Below the pieces are notes generated by a model. That model was given only the letters and a program-made list of their open reading frames with translations. It was not told the origin of the DNA and searched no databases. This document shows positions 33,201 to 42,547 of a stretch of 64,000 bases of DNA, one piece after another. A program made the position numbers and the translations under genes. How positions within the stretch are numbered: position 1 is the stretch's first letter; every line of letters begins with the position of its first letter. Origin of the DNA: Cryptomeria japonica (taxonomy: Eukaryota > Streptophyta > Pinopsida > Cupressales > Cupressaceae); NCBI RefSeq assembly GCF_030272615.1, contig NC_081410.1, forward strand, positions 229,124,915 to 229,188,914, in the 5' to 3' direction.

Positions 33201-33675
33201 TGAGATTTTGCCAAGATCTAGAGGCAATGGAAAGCACAAATAAGAAAGACAAAATATAGGACATGAATAAACTTTATTCTCATCAATAGATAGATCAATA
33301 GTTATTCATACAATGAATGTGAGCCTGCATATATAGGCAAGGCTATGTGGATATATGAGCACACAAACATGACATGTGGCTCAATAAGAAACAAGGGTAG
33401 GTAGGAAATAGGTGTGGTAGGTAGGAGAAACAATAAAATATTCTACATGAAGTGGCTCACCCATCAAATGTGGAATTATCACTCCACAATAAGTGGATAT
33501 GATAAAGTAGTAACAAGATCAACACCATAAAAGGTGGAAATTCTCCTACACACACTATCCCAATGTGGCACAAACACCCAAGTGTCTCATACCCAAACTA
33601 CTATGAAATGCATTTCCTAAGTAAACTTAACTAAGGTGTAATAATATCCACGATAAATAATTATTTATACCAACA
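33201..33675 (-). repeat. 5' LTR of element 3
   Basis: This 475-bp LTR runs on the plus strand from tgtgagattttgcc to tataccaaca, followed by the aacat duplication. Confidence 0.9.
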
Positions 33676-33905
33676 AACATGAATCCAAGCAATCAACACC
33701 ATATCCAGAAAATAGAGAAATATGGATCACAAACAACATTATCAATTACAAGTTAGCACTGAACATCATCTGAAGCGCAAATTCCAAACCACCAAATAGT
33801 TCGAGAAACATAATTTCGGATCATCAACACAGAAAACCAATACCAATACAGTATGTTGGCATCAATGACAACCATATCAGTACCATCAACATCACATTTG
33901 CAATA

Positions 33906-34460
33906 ATATTTTCATACAACTTATAGTAGTAAAGGCATAAATGATCTTAGTTTGCATCCATAGACCTAGGATCTCATTTCCATACATATCACAGGTTACT
34001 AGATTTTTTTCTTTGATGAGATATTTATTTAAGTTTATGTCATGTGTTCTATACTTGATTTTTCTTTTTTATCGTACTCATTTTTTAAACCATCTATGAA
34101 GAGTAGACCAACAATGCATGGAGAACTAATCCAATGATCCAAGATCACTTGTAAATATGTCACTCAAAATGAAAATGTGTTAGCATGTACCTAAATCTAC
34201 ATAAGAACATTAGAGTAAACCATGACTCTACTATACAAATAAAAATGAACATCAACCAAACATCCTAAAAAGAATTTAATTTATATCTTTAAAAATGTTG
34301 AAAAAAATATCCACCAAATTAAAGCATGAAAAATATGGGTATACTTGAAAGAAAGACAAATCAATTATCCCCTAACTAAACTAGATGCCATGAAAGAGGA
34401 TCAAGCCTAAAAGGACTAAATAAATAATGAATCCAATTTCAATCTTCATAGGCTTTGGTG
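33906..34460. other. no gene seen
   Basis: This is AT-rich DNA between elements 2 and 5, with no ORF or motif that I recognise. It ends in tggtg, the left target duplication of element 5. Confidence 0.5.
34456..34460. repeat. target-site duplication of element 5 (left copy)
   Basis: The bases tggtg are repeated at 40744-40748. Confidence 0.85.
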
Positions 34461-35469
34461 TGTTGCACAAGTGTTTTTGATGATTATGATTGGTTGTCAT
34501 TTATGTCAACATAATGGTTGTCATTGGTGTCAATATTTGATCTTGGTGTTGGTGATCTGGAGGATGTGTCTTTGGAACCTTTGGTGCTTCAGAAGATGTG
34601 TTTCAGTATGGATTAGTTGACTTGATGGTGATCTAAATATTTTTGTTAGTCGAATATGGTGTTGATAAATTGTATTCATGTATATTTTGGTTCCATTCCT
34701 ATTTTTTGTTGTATTGGACAATGTTTTTTGGGTCTAGATTAAGTTTGGAATTCGAGGATGAGTAATGGCATTAGTGCAGTGTGTGAGTCGTGATTTGGGT
34801 TTGGAATTTGTAATGGATGTAATGTGTTAATCTAATTGATGATGTGTGTTGTGGTATGGTCTACTTATCATTCCTTCCCACCACTAGAATGTTTAGTGTT
34901 CACCTGTTTTATATCTTTGTCTTGACCGAATTAGAATATTACGCTTCTTGAAAGATAGTATATATATGAGGATGATCTAATTGTGTTAGCATGGAAAAAG
35001 TGTGGCATTGTTATTGAAGATATGTGAGATTGAAAAGGAAGGTTCTATTATTGATGATGTGTGAAGTGTGTTGGTGTTGAGGCACCAGAAGTAGTTATGG
35101 TTTTGTAGTGTTTGTTACAGTGGTGGATTACCTTTATTTCTTTCTTTCTTTTTTTGGCAATGAGCCTTTTTCTAGGCAAGGAATCCTCCTGCAGTGAGCA
35201 TTTTCGCAATGAACCACACTTTGTAAAAATCACCTTAACCGGTGTCACCTTAATCAGTGTTTTATATTGAAAACTAACATTCTCTGTGGTTTTTCCCTTC
35301 TTGGGTTTTCCACATCACGTCTGGTATTCTTTGTGTCATGTGTTGTGTGCATGAATTTTTCATGTTTTAATTAATTGTGTTGGCTACTCTAGATGTGTGA
35401 AAGCATTGAAGAAATTATTTGTTTCCAACTGATTCACCCCTACCCTCTTAGTTGCCAAGATATTCAACA
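34461..35469 (+). repeat. 5' LTR of element 5
   Basis: It starts tgttgcacaagtg and ends tattcaaca. Near 34490-34530 it has a short duplication of ggttgtcattnntgtcaa that the 3' LTR lacks. It has a TATA box near 34959 and the gtggtttttccc...gggttttcc block near 35286. Confidence 0.85.
34959..34968 (+). promoter_or_regulatory. LTR TATA box of element 5
   Basis: The string tatatatatg, in gatagtatatatatgagg, is conserved in the 3' LTR at 40260. It is the probable core promoter of the element. Confidence 0.55.
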
Positions 35470-35471
35470 AT

Positions 35472-35483
35472 TGGTATTAGAGA
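35472..35483 (+). promoter_or_regulatory. primer-binding site of element 5
   Basis: The string tggtattagaga lies two bases after the LTR end. It matches the initiator Met tRNA complement with a few changes. Confidence 0.72.
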
Positions 35484-35532
35484 TTTGGTTCCTTGGAGAA
35501 GAGCTTAACCACTTGAGGTAGATCTTGATCCA

Positions 35533-36600
35533 ATGGCACATAAATTGACTATTCCTATCTTTGAAGGATCTGACTATAGTTTTTGGAAAGTGAAGATGAG
35601 AGGTTACCTGATCTCCTTGGGCTACAATACTTGAAAAGCAATGGAAACTAAGTATGTTCAACTGAAAAAAAATCTTACCACTCTGGCTGAGATTCAAGCT
35701 TATGAGGAGAATGAAAAGGCAAGGTATACTATCTTTAGTGATTTATAGAAGACTGAATTGACAAAAATTATTTCATTGAATACTTCTTATTAGGTTTGAG
35801 AAAAGTTGAGAGAAATACATGAAGGAAGTGATAGAGTTAAATTATCAAAGAAGCTAACAGCTAAGCACAGATATGAGAATTTGAAGATGAAAGAAGGAGA
35901 AGACGTAACAAGCTAATTTCAGAAGGTTGACAGTGAAAAAAATGAAATCGGAGAACTTGGTGGCACCTTGACAAATGAACACATAATTGAGAAGATTATG
36001 ATATCCCTACTAAAAATCTATAGTGACAAGATCTTTTCTATTGAAGAAACTTATGATCTGAATAAGTTTACTAGAGAACAATTGTATGGTACATTATTTG
36101 TATTTGAGATAAGGAAGTTTGGAAAAGACAAAGATAAATCTGAGTCTACCTTTAAAGCCTTTGAAGAAGATCCGGAAGATGAAAGTTCAGATGAGATGGA
36201 AGCAAACTTTCTAAGGAAACTGAAGAAAGGCACCAAAAAAATAAGAGTATGTTACCTCCTAAATGCTTTAGATGTGGAAAGATTGGTCATATTGCTACTA
36301 GGTGTCCGGAAAAAGGTTCAATACAAACGTCTAGAGATGGTAAAGGAAAGTTTAATAAGAGAGCCTATTTTGTCAAAGATGATGTTGGAATTTCAAATGA
36401 TGAATCAGATTATGAGGATGGTGATTGTTTGTTTTTGGTAGAAAGAGATGTACCTAAAATTGATATTCCTAAGACTGTTGCTACTTCTTTACATGTTGGA
36501 AGAGATGGAAATGAATGGTTGATTGACAAATGATGTTCAAATCATATGAATGGTGATAAAAGTAAATTTGTAAAACTTGAAAAGTGTGGTTCAGAGATTA
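35533..36600 (+). pseudogene. gag-protease of copia element 5
   Basis: The ATG at 35533 opens MAHKLTIPIFEGSDYSFW. A stop follows about 34 codons later, and more lie near 35748 and 35793. The open part from 35968 shows the Gag region, then a frame change at the knuckle. The knuckle CFRCGKIGHIATRC (36263-36304) keeps all four ligands. At the protease site, WLID is followed by a lysine codon and TGA where the family has SG, destroying the catalytic loop. An EDPEDESSDEMEAN acidic stretch precedes the knuckle. Confidence 0.83.
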
Positions 36601-39475
36601 TCAGATAGCATACATTGTGAGAATTGGTTCTATTTCTTTTGATGAAAAATGTAATACTGACAATGTTTGCTATGTGAAGGATTTTCATCATAATCTTTTG
36701 AGTGTTGGACAGATGTGTGAAAATAATGTTATTTTTTACGATGATGGTTGTGAGGTCTGGTAGGGATCTGAAATTGTTATTGCAGCAGGGAAAAGGATTG
36801 GTGGAAACATGCATCTACTAGAAGGAGCTACAAAGAATTGTTTGTTATCTTAGATCAATGATAGCTGGCTCTGGAATCAGAGGATCTATCATATTAATTT
36901 TGACAACTTGGTGAAGATTAGCTCATCAAGTGCAGTGACAGATTTGCCTAGGCTGACCAAACTAGATAACAACATTTGTAGAGAATGTCAAGTTGGAACG
37001 CAAACAAAAGGAAATTACAGAGGAAAGGAGCATTGGTCCATCAGATTGTTGGATTTAGTGAACATAGACCTTTGTGGTCCTATCAGAACAAGGAGTATAC
37101 AAGGTGAGAAGTATTTCATGTTGTCGATTGATGACTATTCTAGAATGTCATGGGTTGCATTTTTTAGAGAGAAGTCATAAGCATTAGTAAAATTCAATAT
37201 ATTCAAGGCTAAAGTAGATAATGAAGCTGACATAAAGATTAAGTGTTTGAGGTTTGACAAAGGAGGAGAATTTACTTCTGACGAGTTTAACATTTTTTGT
37301 GAGAAACATGCTATTAGAAGATAGTTGCCTATCTCAAGGACACCACAATAGAATGGTGTAGTGGAAAGGATGAGTCGAACTATACAAGAGGCAGCCAAAA
37401 CAATGATCAACAGAGCAGAACTCTCGAAAGTCTATTGGAGAGAAGCAATTCATACTGTAGTCTACACTTTTAACAAAATTCTATTTCGGAAAAGACATGA
37501 AAAGACATCATATGAGCTATGGAATGGTATAAATCCAACAGTGAAATATTTCAAGGTATTTGGAAGCAAGTGCTATATTCAGACAGATGAAGATAATCTA
37601 GGAAAGTTTGATAGCAAAGTAGATGAAGGCATATTCCTAGGATATTCTACAAGGAGCAAGCGTGTTTCAATAAAAGACTAAACAAGATTGTTGAAAGTGC
37701 AAATCTGAAGGTTGATGAAGATACTTCTAAAGAGTTTGATAAAGTGGGAGGATATGAGTCTAATGAACTAGGTGATAGGAGAAAGGGAAGAGAAAATCAT
37801 AGAAGGAGAAGGAGAAAAGGAAGCTCGGGAAGCTCCGACATCTACATCTAAAACCCCAAGATATGTTCAGAAGAATCATTCAGTAGATCAAATTATTAGA
37901 GATAAGAACAAATGAATCACCACAAGAAGTAAAGCAGCTAAAGAACAAGTTTTTTTATGTTTACTATTAGAGATTGAACTGAAAATAGTAGAAGAAGCAT
38001 GAAATGATCAAAATTGGATAAAAGAAATGAGAGAAGAACTAGATCAAATTGAGAAGAATCAAACATGGGAATTAGCTCATAGATTGACAAATAAGAATGT
38101 GATTGGAACAAGCTGGGTCTTTTAAAACAAGTTGGATGAAGATGGAAAATTTGTAAAAATAAAGCGAGGTTGGTTTGTAAAGGTTACACTCAGGTTGAAG
38201 GCATCGACTTTGAGGAGACATATGCCTCGGTTGCTCGGATGGAGGCAATCACAATGTTTCTTGCTTTTGTAGTTTTTAAGGATTTTAAGGTCTATCAGAT
38301 GGAAGTGAAATCAGCATTTCTAAATGGAGAGATGAAACAACAAGTTTACATTGAACAACCAGAAGGATTTAAATTGAAAGATGATCTGAACATTATTTGT
38401 AGATTGAAGAAGGCCCTGTATGGATTGAAACAAGCTCCTAGAGTTTGGTATGGAAGGATAGATAAGTATTTGACTGATCAAGGTTTTCAGAAGGGATTGA
38501 CTAACAATAATTTATACTTCAAAACTGACTTAGGTAAAAATTTAATTGTTGTAGTTTATGTTGATGACATAATATTTGGAGGAAATGAAGGCATGTGTAG
38601 AAACTTTCCTAATTAAATGCATAAGGAATTTGAGATGTCCATGGTCAGTGAGTTAAATTTCTTTCTTGGTTTGCAAGTAAATCAGAATGACAAAGAAATT
38701 TTCATTTCTTAGTCTAAATACATTAAGGAATTGTTAAAGAAGTTTGGGTTGGAGAATTCCAAACCGGTGTGTACACTTATGACCATCGGATGCAAGTTGA
38801 CAAAAGATGATAAGTCCCCTAAAGTAGATGCAAGTCGAAACATATCAATGATTGGAGGACTATTGTATTTGACTGCTACCACACTAGATATCATGTATGC
38901 AGTATGTTTGGCAGCTAGATTTCAGCAAGAACCAAAGGAATTACATGTTGTGGTGGTAAAAAGAATTTTTCAGATATCTAAAAGGAACAAAAGAGTTTGG
39001 CTTATGGTATCCCATAATTTTAAACTTCACTCTAACAACATATACTGATGCACATTGCGCAAGAAGTGTTGATGACATGAAAAGTACAAGTGGTGGAGTA
39101 TTCTTTCTGGGCTCCCGATTAGTTGCTTAGTCAAGTAACAAGCAATATTTGGTCTCTTTATCTACAACTAAAGTAGAATATATTGCAACTTCATGTTGCA
39201 CCTAGATTCTATGGATGAAGTAGACTTTGAAGGATATTGGCATAACATTCAATGAACCCATCTCTATTATGTGTGATAACACTAGTGCAATAAACTTTTC
39301 TAAGAATTTGGTACAACATTCTAAAACAAAGAATATATCCATTCGATATCACTTCTTGAGGGAAAAGGTGTTGGATAGTGAAGTAAAGCTTGAGAATGTA
39401 CCTACAAAAAAGAAGATTGCATATATCTTCACAAAAGTGTTGTACAATGATACTTTTGAGTATCTCCAATAGAAG
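36601..39475 (+). pseudogene. pol of copia element 5 (integrase, RT, RNase H)
   Basis: The integrase zinc region (WLWNQRIYHINF...CREC) has lost its first cysteine and one histidine position is uncertain. The core shows NIDLCGP, LRFDKGGEFTS and NGVVERM, with stops in between (for example after FFREKS, and TPQ-stop-NG). RT at 38140-38610 holds [31 protein letters not shown] and an intact YVDDIIFGG. The thumb has LLKKFGLENSKPVC. RNase H begins YTDAHCARSVDD and keeps CDNTSAI and HSKTKNISIRYHF. Only the RT block is open over most of its length. Confidence 0.87.
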
Positions 39476-39589
39476 TTAGGGGTACTACCCCTTCCTATCT
39501 TGAACTAATGTACATTTGGATGTGCATTGGTCTAGTGAACTACTTGTATATCATTATCTAGACTGATGTCTAGGTGCTTCCTCTTAGGG

Positions 39590-39785
39590 GGAGTAGGAGT
39601 TAATTTCATTGGGGGATTTATGCCCGCCTTTGTCCTTGATATCAAAGGGGGAGAGATGCAAAGTTACTAATCTGAAGATGCAGAGAAGATGAAGGGATGC
39701 AAAGTTGCAGAGTTGTAGAGTTGTGCAGAGAAATTTTTGTTGTTTGTTGTTGATGGATGTTGTCATCGATGTCAAAGGGGGAGAT
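39590..39785 (+). promoter_or_regulatory. repeated polypurine tracts of element 5
   Basis: Three purine runs, near 39592 (agggggagtagg), 39644 (aaagggggagag) and 39774 (aaagggggagat), precede the 3' LTR. The last abuts the LTR and is the likely functional primer. The multiple tract is a Sirevirus hallmark. Confidence 0.7.
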
Positions 39786-40743
39786 TGTTGAAAATGTGTT
39801 GTTGATGAGTATGATTGGTTGTCATTGGTGTCAACATTTGATCTTGGTATTGGTGATCCAAAAGATGTGTCCCTGGAACCTTTAGTGCTCTGGAAGATGT
39901 GTTTCAGTATGGACTAGTTGAGTTGATGGTGATTCTGATATTTTTGTTTATTGGATATGGTGTTTGATCGATTGTATTCATGTATATCTTGGTTCCATTC
40001 CTTTTTTTTTTGTATTGGGCAATGGTTTTTGGGTCCAGATTAAGTCCAAAATTCGAGGATGAGTAGCGGCATTGGTTCAGCATGTGAGTCATGATTTGGG
40101 TCCAGAATTTGTAATGGATGTAACTTGTTAATCTAATCGATGATGTGTGTTGTGGTATGGTCTACTTCTCATTCCTTTCCACCAGTGGAATGTTTAGTGT
40201 TGACCTATTTTAGATCTTTGTCTTTGCTAACTTAGAAGATTATGCTTCCCAGAAGATAGTATATATATGAGGATGATCTGATTGTGTTAACATGGAAAGA
40301 GTGCAGCGTTATTATTGAAGATATGCAAGATTGAAAAGGAAGGATCTGATTATTGATTATGTGTGAAGTGTGTTGGTGTTGAGGCACCAGAAGCAGTTCC
40401 AGTTTTGTAGTGTGTGTTACAGTGGTGGATTACCTTTCTTTCTTTCTTCGATAGTGAGCCCTCCTACAGTGAGCATTCTAACAGTGAGACACCCTTTGAA
40501 AAAACCACCTCAACCGGTGTCACCTTAACCGGTGTTTTATATTGAAAACTAACATTATCTGTGGTTTTTCCCTTCTTGGGTTTTCCATGTCACATCTGGT
40601 GTTCATTGTGTGATGTGTTGTGTGTATGTTTTTTTCATGTTTTAATTAATTCTTTTGGTTATTCTGGATGTGTGAAAGCATTGAAGAAATTATTTAAGTT
40701 GTCATCAAATTCACCCCCCTCTTAGTTGCCTGGATATTCAACA
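39786..40743 (+). repeat. 3' LTR of element 5
   Basis: This 958-bp LTR starts tgttgaaaatgtg and ends tattcaaca, followed by tggtg. Confidence 0.87.
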
Positions 40744-40748
40744 TGGTG
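40744..40748. repeat. target-site duplication of element 5 (right copy)
   Basis: The bases tggtg match 34456-34460. Confidence 0.85.
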
Positions 40749-41430
40749 TAAAACTAGAAGAGAAGTTTGAATATCTTGAAAAAACCACAAAATGAATAAT
40801 GAAGATTGAAAAATCCTAGATGAGTTAAATGAGAACCAAGTAGAAAACCTTAATAAAGAATGTACCAAAAAAAATGGGAATTTAGGCTAAAGAAAAGTCA
40901 ACTAAATAAACTAGAGCTGATGATTCCAAATATAGATAGAAGATTGAAGCTAACAATGATGGTTTAGCTGATCAACTATTGAAAGATAAGGAGAAAGCCA
41001 CAAATATCCTTTACAAGGGTTTTAATTATGAAATGACATATGAGGGTACCATTTCCATTCCTTTCAAAAAGGATTGAATGATTTAACTTCAATTTTGTGA
41101 ATCATTTGGGAGGAATAACATCAATAATAATTAGGAATTTTGTTTGTTAATCTTGATTAGACAAGTTGAATTTCATATTTATTTTTGGCAAAGAAAGAAA
41201 ATTGTTTTTATGTATTTTAATGGGATTTGATAGCATTTTAATGCCCCATTTGAGCAATTTCAAGGAGTGGATCCATGTAAGCTTAACCAAATGGTGGTCT
41301 TGACAATATAGAAAAAGTGATCACCAATACATTGTTGATTAATAGAAAGGACATTAAAGAAATCATTTTTGGCCCAAAGAATTCCTAGATTTTCTTAATT
41401 TTTTTTTCTTGAGACTATGCTAGGTCCCTT
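40749..41430 (-). pseudogene. left part of a LINE relic interrupted by element 6
   Basis: This is AT-rich DNA. On the minus strand its right end continues the weak LINE reading found at 48091-48200 (IAWKGLDLGM... then ENLGILW-like text), so I treat it as the C-terminal side of the LINE relic at 48091-49540. The assignment rests on continuity across the ccctt duplication and a poor protein match; below 41100 I see nothing. Confidence 0.4.
41426..41430. repeat. target-site duplication of element 6 (left copy)
   Basis: The bases ccctt are repeated at 48086-48090. Confidence 0.88.
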
Positions 41431-42491
41431 TGTTGGTATTTTGGTATGGTTTTGTCATTGATGTCAACACCTACTAAAACACTAGCACTTTGGAGATCCA
41501 GCAGCATTCACCGGCAAGCAAGTAACTATTGCACAGTTACTGGTATATGGTTCACCGGCAGGATATAATGATCACCGACATTCGGAATTATGTGGAAGAC
41601 ACTTGGTAATGTCAAAGACATTGTTTGGACATCTTGTCCAGGAGTTTTGTTCATTGGTATATTCATATTTGCATATTTGCTTTTACCGGCAAATAGGTCC
41701 AGGGTTACCTAAGGTTACACCGGTGGGTTTATCTTTTCCAAATCAGCATGGCACGCTAAGGAAATGATTAATTATTGTTATAAATGCATTAAGCCAACAT
41801 GTTCAATCGGTTATTGCATCGGATATTATATTGTTTTTAAAATGTTTTTATTGTAATATCTTGTAGAGCTGACCTACTAAAATTGGTCTTAGGTTATGGT
41901 ATAAATGTAAGATCTTATTTGTAAGATCGAATGTGGAATGCGAAAAAGAATTGTGTGAAGGTATATGCGAGATTAAGCAGAGCTATACACGAAGACATCA
42001 TTTGAAGGTGAAGTTAGGTTTTTGTGAAAGCATATCAGCGTTACACCGGTACTGAATCTAGCATATGAAGATGCTATTTTGTGCAGTACATTCTTATTGG
42101 ATTTAACCATCCAACTGTAGTCAGTGTGACTCCCATTTTGTGATTGAGCAGTGAGCTCTAGGCTGTTGGCCTTTCTGCATGTGTAGACCCCATTTATGTA
42201 CACTTACTATCTGAAGTAGTATCATCTGCTTATGGGTAAGGTTTCCCACCATGGTTTTTCCCCTTACAGGGTTTCCATGTACAAATATTGATGTCATGTG
42301 TTGTGGATGATTTTTTGTTTATGTTTCATGCATTAATTTTTACCGGTATAGCTACTAACTGTCTACTGGCATACTTAACTGGTTTACCAGTATTAAGCAT
42401 TAAGTTGGTTAAGTTGTTTTTGGTTTGAAATTAGTTGACAACCGATTCACCCCCCCCCCCCCTCCCTCTCAGTTGTCTTTGGGACCTAACA
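41431..42491 (+). repeat. 5' LTR of element 6
   Basis: It starts tgttggtattttgg and ends gggacctaaca. The motif ccgg recurs many times, usually as accggt or accggc. It holds a C run near 42450 followed by ctctcagttgtc and lacks a 9-bp stretch (tgacactat-like) present in the 3' copy near 47955. Confidence 0.9.
41900..41906 (+). promoter_or_regulatory. LTR TATA box of element 6
   Basis: The string tataaat, in ttatggtataaatgtaag, is conserved in the 3' LTR near 47491. It is the likely core promoter. Confidence 0.5.
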
Positions 42492-42493
42492 AT

Positions 42494-42505
42494 TGGTATC
42501 AGAGC
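42494..42505 (+). promoter_or_regulatory. primer-binding site of element 6
   Basis: The string tggtatcagagc matches the initiator Met tRNA complement at 12 of 12 bases, two bases after the LTR end. Confidence 0.9.
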
Positions 42506-42547
42506 TTAGTCCTCTTTTGCAAAAGTTTAACAACTTGAGGAGATCCA

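Larger units (their letters stand above)
31361..33675 (-). mobile_element. element 3: 2.3-kb non-autonomous LTR element nested in the element 2 LTR
   Basis: Two 475-bp LTRs, about 95% alike by eye, flank 1365 bp of internal DNA, with a perfect aacat target duplication outside. On the minus strand the LTR starts tgttggtgtaaataatt and ends aatctcaca. A strong primer site and a G-rich purine tract are present, but no gag, protease, integrase or RT. It is therefore a TRIM- or small LARD-type element that needs proteins from elsewhere. It is younger than element 2, whose LTR it splits. Confidence 0.9.
20973..33905 (-). mobile_element. copia element 2 (Sirevirus-like), minus strand, with two nested insertions
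   Basis: Two LTRs bound the element. The left one is 1026 bp, and the right one is also 1026 bp once the element 3 insertion and its extra target copy are removed. Without elements 3 and 4 the element is about 6.3 kb, close to element 5, whose LTRs and proteins it matches. The order on the minus strand is 5' LTR, primer site, gag, protease, integrase, RT, RNase H, purine tracts and 3' LTR. All coding parts are interrupted. I could not find a convincing target duplication (left flank atagc, right flank atatt). Confidence 0.87.
30560..33905 (-). repeat. 5' LTR of element 2, split by element 3
   Basis: On the plus strand it starts tgttgaatgtccaa and runs to 31360, then resumes at 33681 and ends near cacatttgcaata at 33905. 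Without element 3 and its duplicated aacat the length is 1026 bp, equal to the left LTR. The outer CA is altered. Confidence 0.85.
34461..40743 (+). mobile_element. copia element 5 (Sirevirus-like), plus strand, degraded
   Basis: A 6.3-kb element with 1009-bp and 958-bp LTRs, a primer site, gag, protease, integrase, RT, RNase H and repeated purine tracts, bounded by tggtg duplications. It belongs to the same family as element 2: LTR starts, Gag start (MAHKLT) and pol match. LTR divergence by eye is greater than for elements 1 and 6, so it is older. More than a dozen stops and shifts inactivate it. The Sirevirus lineage is inferred from repeated purine tracts and the LLKKFG..NSKPV motif. Confidence 0.88.

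Noticed and set aside
42494-42505. Met tRNA-like sequence as a tRNA gene
   Set aside because: Only the primer-binding complement of a tRNA 3' end is present, directly after an LTR; there is no cloverleaf.
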